DNA from: Daphnia pulex
Lineage: Eukaryota > Arthropoda > Branchiopoda > Diplostraca > Daphniidae
Length of the DNA: 64,000 bases
Assembly (NCBI RefSeq): GCF_021134715.1
Contig: NC_060018.1
Span: forward strand, 1,302,001 to 1,366,000
Direction: 5' to 3'
Shown: one piece after another, positions 37,301 to 50,780 of the stretch
Position numbering within the stretch: the stretch's first letter is position 1
Layout: each line of letters opens with the position of its first letter
Made by a program: the position numbers and the translations under genes
Notes under the pieces: generated by a model
What the model was told of the DNA's origin: nothing
Seen by the model: only the letters and a program-made list of their open reading frames with translations
Databases searched by the model: none

Positions 37301-39468
37301 CTTCTTTGTACCGCCCGATGATGCCTCACATGGGTCTACCTGGTTTAAATCCATCGCCGTATCCGCCGCATTCCGTTGGATATGGTGTGAATTCAGTACC
37401 GTCCTCCGCCATGAGTGTCAGTTCTGCGATGGGTCAGCCGCAGTCGGGTGGCGGAATTCTCAGCAATCTTGGAGGAATGTCCCTACCACCTGCACCGTCC
37501 AGCTTGTCGCTTCCGCCTAAGGTATGTCATCACGCAGTTCACGTTGTTTGGTTGTATTATCATGCCTGTATTTCCCAATTACGCCACAGAAACCTGGCAA
37601 GTGGAATGCCATGCACGTCCGAATAGCATGGGAGATCCACCAGAATCAACAACGGCAGCCCCGGGATATGCAATTGGATCCGAAAAAGATGATGAGTTTG
37701 GCGCCTAAATTGAACTTAGGAATATCTACAGGTCCACCTCCAGGCCCATCATCTCATCCCCCTCAACTTCCTCCTCACCCGCCCCATCAGACTCATGCAA
37801 AGTCGACAGGCGGTTTTGATACCTTGCCCAGCGCGCTCAATTCGCACAATTCGCCATTTGGTTATACCCATCACAACATGGCCGGCTTTCTTCCCCGTAT
37901 TCCTTCCGTCCCTACACCTCCTCCTTCTCACCATTCAATGCAGCCACCTGGTGGAGTGAGACACAGTCCGGCACCCGATCAATGGACTAGGTAATAGGAT
38001 CCTGGAAAAAAAAAGTATTGGAGAAATTTGAGGTGTTTTGACATACTTTTTCTTTGATTTTATTAGAATGCCACATTCTTCATCCTCGTCCTCGATGACG
38101 GCCCCTTGGCTGGCCCCGTTGATGAGCGCCGGATCGATGTCATCGATGAAATCCGAGCAGTCCCCGACGACGTCTCATCATAGCGCTGCTGCTGCAATGT
38201 CCAACCATCATCAGATGGCCAAAGAGAGAGAGAGACAGAAGAAGGAAGAACGAGAGCGTGAGCGTGAAAGAGAACGTGAAAGGGAGCGGGAACGAGAACT
38301 GGAACGGGAGCGGGAACGAGAGCGCGAAAGAGAAAGAGAACGTGAAAGAGAGAGGGAACGGGAGCGAGAAAAGGAAAGACAAAAGGAGAGAGAAAGGAGT
38401 GAAAGACAAGAGCGTGAAAAGAAAAGAGAGGAGGAAAAGGAACGAGAAAGGAGGAGACACGCCTCACGATCCCCTCTACATCCACATTCGCGGACGTCGG
38501 CCAACGGTGGATCTTCGAAATCGGATCAGTCCAACAAATCTAACGCCTCGCAGTCCATGTCCAGCAATCTTCCGCCGTTATCATTCCATCCGGGGATGCA
38601 AATGCCCGCCAACATGTTGGACAGATCCCGTATGGGGATGCACACGCCGTTACACGCGTACAGCCACGGTTCCTTCGATCCTTTCAGAGACGTCCTGCGT
38701 GGGATGGATCCGATGCGGGAGAGTATGGATCGCGAATCGTTTTTGAGAAACTACGGTGCGGCAGCCAATCATCTGGCATTAGGTGGACCGGGACTGCACG
38801 GATACGGGACACCTCCTTCTTCTTATGGATTGCCTGGACTTCCTCCCGACCGATACAGAGACGGGTTATCGTTGCCTCCTCACCTCGGCCACCCATCTAT
38901 GGCTGGATCCTATTCCTTGGCAGGTCAACAAGGTGGACCGTATGGGCAGCAAAATGATCGCTTTGGATCCCTTCCAGGGATGAGTGGAGCCCCGACTCTC
39001 TATCCGCCCACTTCAACGTCGTATCCGTTTCCGCCTCTAGGCCCTGGTGGACTTTTAGGAGCCGGATTGGGAAGTGGCATGAGCTCCTTGTCAATGTTGC
39101 CTCAATCGCTGTTGACTTCTGGTGGTAAACGGACTCCACCGCCATCGGGACAACCACCGACATCACTCCCGGGTTCGTCGGCGCTGGCTTCGCTTGGGCG
39201 GACTCACATGGGTCTCATGCCGGCCGGCCTAGGGTTGTCACCATATCCAATGCCGTCACCATCTCCTCACATGATGAATCCGCATCACTTGCTCCCTCCG
39301 CACCACGGGTCTTCTATGGGAGGCGCCCGACCGCCCTCCAATAGTACGCCTCCATCCGGTGTGGGTCGTCCTTTAATGGATTTGACGTCGCCGCATCCTT
39401 CCTCCGGCTTAGCGCCCTTTAATCCGATGGATCCGTATCCTCGCAAAGACGACCCCCAATCGCGGTAG
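34400..39468 (+). CDS. tay: AUTS2/FBRSL1 family chromatin regulator (Drosophila tay homologue)
   Basis: Vertebrate AUTS2 joins a noncanonical PRC1 complex and turns it into an activator by recruiting p300; Drosophila tay affects brain structure and locomotion. Nine exons: 34400-34498, 34633-34929, 35003-35332, 35400-35699, 35772-36831, 36910-37052, 37123-37521, 37590-37990, 38067-39468, giving 1,476 aa. Family landmarks appear in order: a basic N-terminus, DVIDGFAIISFSTYEDLE (about 115-132), GYLCDSESEELE (240-251), a long Pro/Ser-rich region, YSDMLRRELDSRFLNS (about 762), KPGKWNAMHVRIAWEI (877, the most diagnostic AUTS2 block), an Arg/Glu repeat region (about 1063-1140), and the DPFRDVLRGMDPMRESMDR block (about 1215). 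Intron 6 is 78 nt, stop-free and in frame, so retention would be tolerated. The start of exon 7 could also be 37105. The 3' UTR probably ends near ATTAAA at 40168-40173. Start codon choice is reasonable, but upstream exons cannot be excluded. Confidence 0.9.
38220..38460 (+). repeat. Arg/Glu codon repeat inside the AUTS2-like gene
   Basis: A purine-rich imprecise hexamer repeat of Arg and Glu codons encodes a charged stretch of about 80 residues, predicted to form a single long helix. Long antisense open frames over it are shadows caused by the lack of stop codons in the complement. Confidence 0.85.
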
Positions 39469-40875
39469 CAATAGCACAAGTGCAGTGTACTCGTACTAAA
39501 AGATAAAAAAAGACGATCATCATCATCGGTTTCCTCTTTCTTTCTTTCTCACACAAAAATTCAATGCGCTCTCCCCTGCGTCTTGCCATCGCTTCTCTTT
39601 TCTTTATAGTGTGAAGGAATTCCAGTGTTTGATTCGACGAACGAGTGGCGTAATGAACCTCATTTCTTTCGGTGCAAACGTTTTTTCCGCTCACTCTTCG
39701 TCACACATGCCAATCTTCCTGCCCTATTTCCTCTCATGCGCGTTAGATCTGACTACATGAAAAAATCGACTGGTGTAGACATGAATTTTTTGTAGACCCC
39801 TCTCTTCTCATTCTTTTCTTTCCTTTTTTACCATTCTGGAATTTCTGTTCGATTAAAAATGAAAACACGAAGAAGCATCTGTCTATTTTGTATTGAGATA
39901 TTACGGCATATTAGTGGACCTTTGCTGTACATTTTCGTCCTCTGCCTTGAATGTATTTTCTTTTGTTTTTTTTTTCTCATGAGGTTCTATTTATTTCAGT
40001 TTTTCAGTTCTACCCTCTTCGATTTCTCTCTATGCGGCGCGCGTCTCTGTTGTGTCTCGTGTCTCGTAAACATTTCGATGTATTGTTGAATCTTTCCAAT
40101 CCCCCTAACCCTCCCACGAATGATTTATGTGACGTGTCGAGCATTTTGTCTTTATATTATACAAACTATTAAAGCGATATTATGCTCGTATCTATTTATA
40201 CATTTTTTTTTGGCACTCCGATGTGTGGGGGGAATGCTGGACGGCTTAACCAGTCTTTAATTTCGGATGCCTTTTCGATTACGCACCAAAAATTCTTTCG
40301 GAGAAATGGAGAGTTCTCATTTCGGAATACTTGGCAACGCCGAAGACTTATATTGCGCATTCCATCCTTTACTTCGACTGTTTAGTGTTTACAACAACAC
40401 TACTCTGACTGACAAGATGGCTGCACAAGTTTACACGTCGTGGTCGTTTTAATTGGTGAACTTCTTACTCTTATAAAAACCGAGTGGTATAATATAAAAA
40501 TAATTGTTAATTATAGAGTCTACTTTTGCCCACTTACTCCCGATATAAAACAAGGTAAAGCAATATTTCTAAACTCGGTTGGAAAGCATTTCTTGAATCC
40601 TTTTGTCTCATACTTTCTCTTTGCAGATTATAAATGTTAAATATTGGGCGAATATACGTGATTGTTACTAACAATATGTTTAACTAAACTTAGTAGTATT
40701 ACTTAAACTCAAAGGGATTTACAATCTGTTTTAAGTCTTTTGATGTGCACTCTTTCATAGGGGTACTTGAAAGTTTAACCAGTTATTAAGAAAATTTATT
40801 ATAATTAGATATATACTTACCCTAAGCTAAACATATATTTTAAAATAAATATTTATTCTTTCTTGGTAGATTATC
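39469..40875. other. AUTS2-like 3' UTR and RNF146 upstream region
   Basis: The left half is T/C-rich and holds the AUTS2-like 3' UTR (poly(A) signal ATTAAA at 40168-40173). The right half should contain the RNF146 promoter. A donor-like AAG/GTAAAG at 40553/40554 and an acceptor-like TTGGTAG just before 40871 suggest a noncoding 5' exon of RNF146. Confidence 0.45.
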
Positions 40876-42527
40876 ATGTCTGAGTCGGGGACCACTTCTG
40901 GAGATCAATGCTCAAGGATGAATGTAAGAGGCTCAAGAGCGACCAGCCGAAATGCCTCATTACAGAGTAGCAGAGAAGATTTGTCAAATAATTCTGTCCT
41001 GTCCTCAGGACTGAAACAAACAGATTGCAGTGCAAGTAGCAAGGCAGAAGATTCTCCAGTTGACAAAGGAGAAAATAGCAGTACTGTGATAGAATGTGCT
41101 GTATGCCTCCAAACATGCATTCATCCAGTGAAGCTGCCTTGTTCACATATCTTCTGCTATCTTTGCGTGAAAGGCGTGGCTTTCCAGTCGAAAAGATGCG
41201 CCATGTGTCGACAAGAAATTCCCAGCGATTTCCTTATTCACCCACAATTACTTGACCGGACTCAGCTGGAAAAAGAATCCACTTTAGAAGATGGATACCA
41301 ATGGTTTTATGAAGGGAGAAACGGTAATTAATCTTTTTCTCTATCAACATATTTTTGAGTGGTCCAGCTTTTAGACTGTGTAGATTTTGACATTTCATTC
41401 CTTACGGATCTTTAAGGCTGGTGGCAGTACGACGACCGCACCGCTGTTGATCTCGAGCAGAATTACAAACGTGGGGAAAGAACGTTTGAAATGGTCATTG
41501 CAGGAGCCAGTTATGTTATCGATTTTCAGCAACTTATTCAATTTCCTAAACATAGAGCGGGAAGAATACGCAAAATAAAAAGAAGTGCTGCATCTTTTCC
41601 CATACTCGGTGTTGCAGGAATTCGTTTGTGAAATCTTTCAAATAACAATAAAATTAAGAACAAACAAACAAAATAATAATGAAAATAATAAAGAAATGTG
41701 AATATACATGTAATTTCGTACTCGATCAAAATTCTCTTTATGTAAGCACAAAACGTTAACTAAATACAACATTTTGTATGGCTTTCAAACAAAACGAGCA
41801 CATTTTGAATGCTTCATTTGTTTGTTTTTTTGTTTTCTTCGTTTTAGGTTGGTGGGCGTATGACGAACGAACCAGTTTCGAGATGGAATGTGCCTATAAG
41901 CGTTCTCAGCGTATTTGCGAGTTGCTGATTGCTGGATTTCTTTACACGATCGATTTCGATCAGATGTTTCAATCCAGGAAGACGGAGCCTTCGCGACGTC
42001 GACGCATTAAACGCGATCTTGCCTCAATACCAAAGAAAGGAGTTGCTGGGTTGCGGCTGGAACAGAGTGACGAAACTGAAAATGGTCAAGCTGCTTCTTT
42101 AGATCTTCTTTCAGTGGCTGCCAGCAGAGCAGCTCTCACTTCCAACTGTTTATCTCCTAGCCAAACACCCCAAGCTCCTTCCAACACTCCTCAAACACCT
42201 CAGACCCCTCAAACGCCGCGTAGTCCTCCGTCTCCAGCTCCGGAAACGATTTCTAATCAAGACTCTGTAGCTCAAACATTGCCCAGTGAATCTCGTTGGC
42301 AGGAGCGGGAAAGACGTCGTCTCCGACGAGCTGTTGAAGAAATCGAACGTCTAAGACTCCATGACGGAGATAGGTTCACTCCACCGCTCTCCAGATTAGA
42401 TAACATGGTCATCTATTATAATATGGATGAAGAAACTAGCGTTATACACGACGATACTCACGACGACTTGTGGCCAAGTGAAGACAGCTCTTCTGATGAC
42501 GAAGAAGGAGAGGTGATCATTAGTTAG
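40876..42527 (+). CDS. RNF146: PAR-dependent E3 ubiquitin ligase RNF146/Iduna, two alternative terminal exons
   Basis: RNF146 binds iso-ADP-ribose units of poly(ADP-ribose) through its WWE domain, which activates its RING. It then ubiquitinates PARylated proteins such as Axin. The common exon 40876-41323 encodes the RING (CAVC at 74-77, then [10 protein letters not shown], then CAMC) and the start of the WWE domain (YQWFYEGRN, ending at residue 149 in phase 1). Two exons can complete it in the same phase: 41417-41631 (isoform A, 220 aa, stops directly after the WWE) and 41848-42527 (isoform B, 375 aa, with an acidic Ser/Pro-rich tail). Isoform B keeps all PAR-contact residues known from human RNF146. 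Isoform A keeps most but has Leu in place of Lys175. The B form matches the family's usual architecture and is probably the main product. Confidence 0.93.
41417..41631 (+). CDS. Upstream alternative WWE exon (exon A) with own stop
   Basis: After an AAG acceptor at 41416 the frame reads [15 protein letters not shown] through GVAGIRL and ends with TGA at 41629-41631. It aligns without gaps to the WWE of human RNF146. Equivalents of Trp114, Tyr144, Gln153 and Arg163 are present. The position of Lys175 is Leu, and the Phe-Leu before Tyr144 is Ala-Ser. Two AATAAA signals follow within 65 nt, so the exon can end a transcript. The intact frame, with amino-acid-level conservation, argues against a dead copy. 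Confidence 0.82.
41647..41692 (+). terminator. Two poly(A) signals after WWE exon A
   Basis: AATAAA at 41647-41652 and 41687-41692, between exon A and exon B. They support exon A as a true terminal exon rather than an internal one. Confidence 0.6.
41848..42527 (+). CDS. Downstream WWE exon (exon B) and C-terminal tail
   Basis: After a strong pyrimidine tract and TTTTAG the frame reads [17 protein letters not shown] and continues through [11 protein letters not shown], nearly identical to the human block. It then runs into a tail of about 155 residues with a Thr/Pro/Gln repeat ([12 protein letters not shown]), an Arg/Glu-rich helix and an acidic end (SSSDDEEGE). An AATAAA lies at 42764-42769. 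Confidence 0.92.
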
Positions 42528-43270
42528 TATCGTAAATCTGTCTTACTCTTTTCAGAATTACCTTGAAATTGTAATTGAATCAAGAAGATCTTTCTGCCTT
42601 ATTCATTCTTGGGTCATGGCGACCGAGAAAATGTAATCCCCTCAACCTCCAACTCGTGTGTTGTATTTTAGATTGGATTTTGATTAGATTAGAGAGTGAA
42701 AACTCTTGATTCTCTATTTGATTTCCATTCGCAAATATATTGTAGAGTGGACTACATTTTTGAAATAAATTTTTTGCCTCATAACTTTAATAAGTCATGT
42801 TTTATATTAAGTTTATCCCTTCAGCCTTTTATAATGAATGGGATTTGTAGCGAGACGAAATTTCATTGTGATATTTTATCATTTGATAAAACCATCAGAG
42901 AAAAAATGTCCGCAGGCGCAGTCACGAAGTAAAAAGTAATAGCGTGTACTCAAGTCGGATCTTGGTCGGATACCTATCCAAAATATCTTCCCTTTTTTTT
43001 AAATGGTAAAATAGGTTCGAATGCCACGAACGGTCGAACGCGAATTTTTAATTTTTTAATTTCCTGTCGTTTTTTGTTGTAGAGATATTTGGCAACAAAG
43101 AACTTCTCTAAAGCATGGCTGAAGAGCAGACGATTTATGAAAACGTGTTCGTTTCAAGTTGTCAAAGTTTCAAGAATTAATTCTTGTGTTGACATTTACC
43201 GAGTTCGCTCTTTACATTCTTACTAAATCAAGAAATTGTTTTTATAGGTAGCTGTTATAATATTATAATC
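42528..43270. other. RNF146 3' UTR and KLHDC4 upstream region
   Basis: Contains the RNF146 poly(A) signal at 42764-42769 and the presumed KLHDC4 promoter. AT-rich, with no additional coding frame recognised. Confidence 0.5.
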
Positions 43271-45482
<2,212 letters not shown>

Positions 45483-45788
45483 ATGTGTTTAGGAATGTGA
45501 AAATCGATTTTTACGTTTTCGCTGCTACAATCCTGTTATCACTCGTCTAAAAACTGTCTCAATAAATGTTAAGAAAACTGTTGTGAATGTAATTTCCAAA
45601 AGTCTAATTTGCATGCAATTCGAGTTTAGTGATTGATATCAAGCGATTTGGCAGTTCAGTAGAAGAATACGGCACTGACATTTACAAATCAAAAGACATG
45701 GATCTTTATTTATCAGATTGAACTGTTATTTCAATCAATGACTAAATATTCAAATACAAAATGAGGGGAGATTAAGATTGAAAGGGTC

Positions 45789-47438
45789 CTACTTTTGCCT
45801 CATATTTGGTGTAATTTCTGGTGGAAAGTATGCGTCTTCTTCGGCCTGCCGCAGCAATTTAGAACTGATCTTTTTACCTCGTCCCTCTTGTTGTTTAATA
45901 AGCATTTCCTTTTGCAACATTTTTTCCTCGTGTCGCAACTCCCACTCATCCAAGTTATCGAAGAAGTGAAGCTGCTCTTCTTTCTCTTGCAATTCCTTTT
46001 TCTTAGCTTCCAGAATGGCCAGCCGTTTTCGGTGTTCAATAGCTTGGGTTTGTCTTTCGATTTCTTGTTCTCTCTGCTGTTCCCAGAGTTGGTATTGTTC
46101 TTTTTGACGTTGAATATCCTCGTTTTCATGCTTGCTGACAGCGTCCTTGATTCGCTGTTTCAAAATATCGTTCACATTACCAGGAACGACAAAACCTTCA
46201 GTTTCCAGTTGATTCACTCGGTTATTGAAGTTTTCCAAAAAAATTTCGGGTAAGTTTGTGGATTCCTGCACTGTCTTTTTGCATAGCTCTAGCTCTTCCT
46301 TTAATAGTTGCGGCTTAGAGGATGATCCCAGTATCGTATCTAAAGTCTGGATAATCTTGTCATGTTTCTCAAACAAAGTCCATCCCAATAGAATGGAAGT
46401 ATAAGCCACAGAATCAGGCGACTGACGAAGGAAGTGTTTTCCGAATCCAACGAGAGTCTTGCCAATAAGATGGCGAGGTTGGGTAAGATCAAAATGATCG
46501 TCAAAGAATGGCTCACGAATGTAGTCAACTCGAACTTTGACATCTTCAACAGGTTCCACAGGTTTGGGTTTAGGTTGTGGATCCCAAGGGTCTGGCTGTG
46601 GATTGTTGAGATAGCAATAACATGAATACAATGCCAGATGACTAGTAATTGGATGGTCAAACTCTTCTTGAAGCATCAGCTGAATTGCAACCTTGGCAGC
46701 ATCTGAAATAGTGTGAAAAAATTGATTAATGGTAATATATCTAAGCAAAATAATACTAAGAAAAATACCGCGGAAGTTTCCCTGCTTGAGAAACGAATCC
46801 ATCAACAAATTACTCAAATAGTAATCTAGAAACAGTCCATAGTTGAGACGATCATCAACCATTCTCATCAAAGAGTCAGTATGCTTGAATTCCAAGTATG
46901 TTCTGATAACTGAATGACCAGTAGAGGGAAGGGCATGGATAGTGTTTGGGCATCTTCGAAATTTCTGAGTAATAGCTTCCAAATCATCTAGATGCAGCTC
47001 ATTCAAGACGAAAGTAGAGAACTGAATAAAAGATGATATCCATTACTTGAACAATACAACAATTTCTGAAAGTTTTACACACCAAATCAACATCAATCGC
47101 ACTGGCTTTGCTTTCCTTCTGGAATTTTTTCATTAACTCTCCATAAAAATTTTCTATAAAAAAAAATATTAGATAAAAGGTTTTAACAGAAAAATTATAT
47201 AAACTTTTACCATTTTTTAGTTTTTCAAGTAATGGATTATTCAATCTTCCCTTCCATTCGGCATCACATTGGTAAGCATCCGATAGAAATGTTCGGAGAC
47301 CTGAATGAGACAATGAGTAACGAAACAATTCATTTTGAGATTCATAGTAACAGTAATTATGATTTTACATATTCTTTGAAGGTTCTGAAAGCGATATCCC
47401 AGCAAATTACACTTTAAAAGTAATCCTTTTCCAGCCAT
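45789..47438 (-). CDS. MRPS27: Mitochondrial small ribosomal subunit protein mS27
   Basis: A pentatricopeptide-type helical protein of the mitochondrial 28S subunit. Exons: 47438-47369, 47300-47211, 47153-47083, 47021-46769, 46702-45789, giving 465 aa; human has about 414. Matches to the family include LSDAYQCDAEWKGR near the N-terminus, the block NYGLFLDYYLSNLLMDSFLK, and AIQLMLQEEF. The C-terminal third is Gln/Glu/Lys-rich and predicted to be coiled coil. The N-terminal residues (MAGKGLLLKCNLLGYR) fit a mitochondrial presequence. The fourth intron (46768-46703, 66 nt) is a multiple of three and free of stops, so a retained form would insert 22 residues. A minus-strand AATAAA lies at 45710-45705. 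The gene is divergent from mL54. Confidence 0.92.
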
Positions 47439-47605
47439 TACTTGTTTAGTTGTTTTGGGAACAACGTGGAAATTCTTATTTCGACAAGTCGGCTTTTTTC
47501 ACGACATATCGTCTGCTATTATTGTGATCCCACACACCATCTAACGAAAGGTTTAGCAACTTAAATCACTCTACATCAATCTGCACTCTGCAGACTGCAG
47601 ACATC
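47439..47605. promoter_or_regulatory. Compact bidirectional promoter of mS27 and mL54
   Basis: Only 167 nt separate the two start codons, so both 5' UTRs and both start sites must fit here. No TATA box was seen. A CACGACATATCGTC stretch sits near the middle (about 47500). The arrangement predicts coordinated output of one small-subunit and one large-subunit mitoribosomal protein. Confidence 0.7.
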
Positions 47606-48188
47606 ATGGCTGCAATATCTTGTGTTGCACGGCAATTTACATGTGCCAAACTTCTTTTTCGAACTTCAACACCATGGAATTTCCAAAGAATCGCAGAATA
47701 TGCAAAACCAACTGGAGGAGGTATGAAACAATCGGACGAAACTAGTTGAGGAATAATATTCTTAACGTCTTCTATTCAATTTCGATTTTTTAGTGGGTGG
47801 GTTGGGCGCCAAAAAAGCCGGCAAGGGTGCTGGTGGAAAACTGGGCTCTGTTGTGCAAAAGATAGTTTTACCTGTTGAAACAGATCCAGTAAAGCTAGTC
47901 AATTATGTCTGTGGCAGTAACATATTGAAAGAAGGGAAAGATGTTGAGTTGAAACCAGACAGTGAATATCCAGACTGGCTGTGGTCAATAAGATTAGGTA
48001 TGCAGCCAATTAATTACAGTTTTTGTATTTCACATGAAAACAATTTGTACGATTTCATTTCTCTCTGAAATTAAGGTAATCCTCCTGCACTGGAAGATAT
48101 GGATCCAAACACCTTGCAGTATTGGAGACGACTGAGAAAACTTAGCCTTCGCAGACAATCCAAGTTGATGTCACTCAGGAAATACTAA
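47606..48188 (+). CDS. MRPL54: Mitochondrial large ribosomal subunit protein mL54
   Basis: A component of the mitochondrial 39S subunit. Exons 47606-47720, 47794-47997 and 48076-48188 give 143 aa; human has 138. The first exon encodes a basic, hydrophobic presequence typical of mitochondrial import. The mature part contains VGGLGAKKAGKGAGGK, VNYVCGSNILKEGKDV and the diagnostic YPDWLWSIRLGNPPALEDMD. It ends with an Arg/Lys-rich helix (WRRLRKLSLRRQSKLMSLRK). A poly(A) signal lies at 48232-48237. Start chosen as the first ATG giving the presequence. Confidence 0.95.
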
Positions 48189-50780
48189 GAATAACCCACA
48201 CAAGTATACTAGCTATTCGTTTTGATTTTCAAATAAAAAAAATTTAAATGGTCCATTTATTTTTCTTTTTAGTGAGACTTTGCTTTCACTTCCATTAAAA
48301 AAATGATTGCTTCTAGCTGGAAGATCTTGCACTTTACTTTAAGAAAAAAAGAAACAATCTTGGTCTTAGTTACTGATAAGTAAAAAAGATGTGTAAAAAG
48401 CAAACTTTCACTTGATCGCGCTAGACTAGGTATAGCTATCAATTTCCTACAATTAACAGGGTGAGTCAAGGCTAATAAATGATTATTAGGTTTCCTTAAA
48501 AGGGAGGAAGGCCGTAATCCGTGGAGTTGATGCGGCGACGCGGGGAGAAGAGATTACGTCGACCATCAATGTAAAGCCAGGTGAGAACTGCGCCGTACAG
48601 TCAAGAATCGAATAGTAGATTCATAGTCAAGTTTTTACGATTGTCGATGAAAAGCCGGGTCGTCATTAAAAGAAGAAGAGAACAGAGTGTATGATCAAAG
48701 ATAATAATGTACCAATGGAAAGTCTGGGACTTTATAGCCGTGTATACATATGGAAGTGATCAAAATCGTGAATGGGGTGCCGGCCAACCAACCGACATTC
48801 ATTTCATTCTGTCCGTCCAAAACGGGGGTTTCTCTTGTCGTATATCTTCAGTAGATGGCACTGATGAATTTTTCGAGGGCGAAACGATCGTGAGGGCATG
48901 CTAAATGGCTCTTAGAGAGTACCATTTAACGAGCCTATTATGATGGGCACAATTATTTTCCGTCTCTCGCAGTTTCCATCCCAGAAATTGAAATATGCAT
49001 CTTTGAACAGGTTTCTTGATTAATTTCGTTGTCACAGCACGAGGTCGTGCGGATTCGTCAGTGATACATCTTTTCGCTAGACGTCATCTTTATTTGGATT
49101 GCGTTTTCAGACTTTCATCTCTCCGTTTGAGAGACGAGGCCACAGCGAAGTTAGTCGGGCAAAGAAAAAGACGCGAGGGATTGTCGTTATTAATCTCTCG
49201 ATCTCATCTTGTGAATGTCTCCCGCCCGCCATCAAAGCAAGAAAAAGTAAAAGAAATGCAGCTCTGAAAAATAGCATCGCTCCTTTTTTGAAAAAAAGAA
49301 CAAACTTTTACTTACTCTCTCGCTAGTATTTGTCCGTTCTAAGCTGCTAGAATTGCGCCGAGTGCCATTTCCTCCTATGATTTACAAAACCTTCAGGTGT
49401 ACTCTAGCTCGATTGTTTTCGCGGAAGACTTACAAGGTTTTAAAATCCACAAAGTTTTTAAATAGACAGAGTTGCTTCAGACGTCAGAAAATCCAAAATC
49501 GCTGATGACAGCTGAAGCGATGGTTTTCCAGATCACGGAATCAAGTTATTACCCGTTTCAATTTGTCCCATTGGTGAGTTAAGTTGCCCCTTTTGGCGTC
49601 ACGCTCTCCTTGTTTTTGTCCCGATGATTTAACACCTGGACGGAACCGAGTAGCCAACAATGAACATTTGGGTGTTGTCTATCCCTTTTTCGGCTTCTCG
49701 CTCAAGTTCGCGGTTCATTTGTCTGCCCGTCTCATAGGCTGAGATGGTATTTTTCACTTCAACCTTGACTCCCGATACGTTTCTGTTTCCTCCTTCAAGT
49801 ACTTTTTATTTTCATTTTTCAAAGGTAAAGAGTTCTTAGGCGATAGAACCAGAAAAATAAATACAGACGGCAGCCCTAATAGTACACCTTGAGGGCTTTC
49901 CGCTGACGGAACTTCTTCCATGAAACCTGCTGGTGCAGCTCGGTGAAGGGAAGGGGAGGAGGAGGAGGAGGAGGAATAGGGTGCTCTATACTATACTACA
50001 GCCTTCTCTCCTTTGGCTCTGGTCTGCAACCCAACCAGTGCCCTCCTTCAGTTGCTCAGGTGCTTGCCTGCGCTACGGACGTCAGTTGTTTCTCTCTCTC
50101 TGTGCTCCCACCCAAATCCTCAAACGAAAGAGAAGACCATCCACGCGCGTACACTTTTGGGTGCCCCGTTTTGTTTGATATTTTTTTTTTCACGAATCAC
50201 CCGACACCCGAAGAAAATCGTCTTCTAAGGATTCCCTCGCAACCGGCCATTTGGAGCGATGCCGTGCTTGATCTGATTTCAGGATTTTTGTCGTTTTTTT
50301 TTGTTCTCTGGACCTTTTCCCAGCTTCTTTCGGTTTTACAAATCGTCCCGTGTTTGAAGGTACGCTCGACTGGGCTCCAGTTTTTCTCTCTCTCTCTCTC
50401 GTTGTTGTTGTCGTTCTATTATATCTGACCGTCCGCGCTGCACTTGGCAAAAGAAAGTCGGTGGAAACAAGTTGAGCTGCGATAATAGAGTTCTGTGCTG
50501 CTAACTGACGCTGACGCGCTTATTACTTTTTTGTGTCGGATCGTCAGCGTGGAACCGAAATGATGGAAACGGACTGTGCCCTTTCTAGAGAAATTCTCTC
50601 CACTTTTTCTTATTTTCTTATTTTGCCTTTTTTTGTATTTCTTTTTATTCTCTCATCAGTGACGATCTGTTTGTACCGTGATTTTTCACGCTCTTGTTTG
50701 CATTCAAATTTCTCATAATTTTTCTTTGATCTCTTTTTTATTTTCTAGAGCGCGCGCTGAAAAAATAAAATATTTCTTCC
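48189..50780. other. mL54 3' end and 5' region of the FERM gene
   Basis: 2.6 kb without a supported coding exon. It presumably contains promoter and 5' UTR sequence of the gene starting at 50781. An acceptor-like TTTTCTAG ends near 50748, suggesting a noncoding first exon upstream. Several short open frames here have no family resemblance. Confidence 0.4.

Noticed and set aside
38063-38504. Long antisense open frames opposite the Arg/Glu repeat
   Set aside because: They are shadows of the purine-rich coding repeat of the AUTS2-like gene. The translations are pure Ser/Arg or Leu/Phe low-complexity strings.
43011-43045. GGTTCGAATGCC resembling a tRNA B box
   Set aside because: No matching A box, acceptor stem or anticodon arm could be folded around it.
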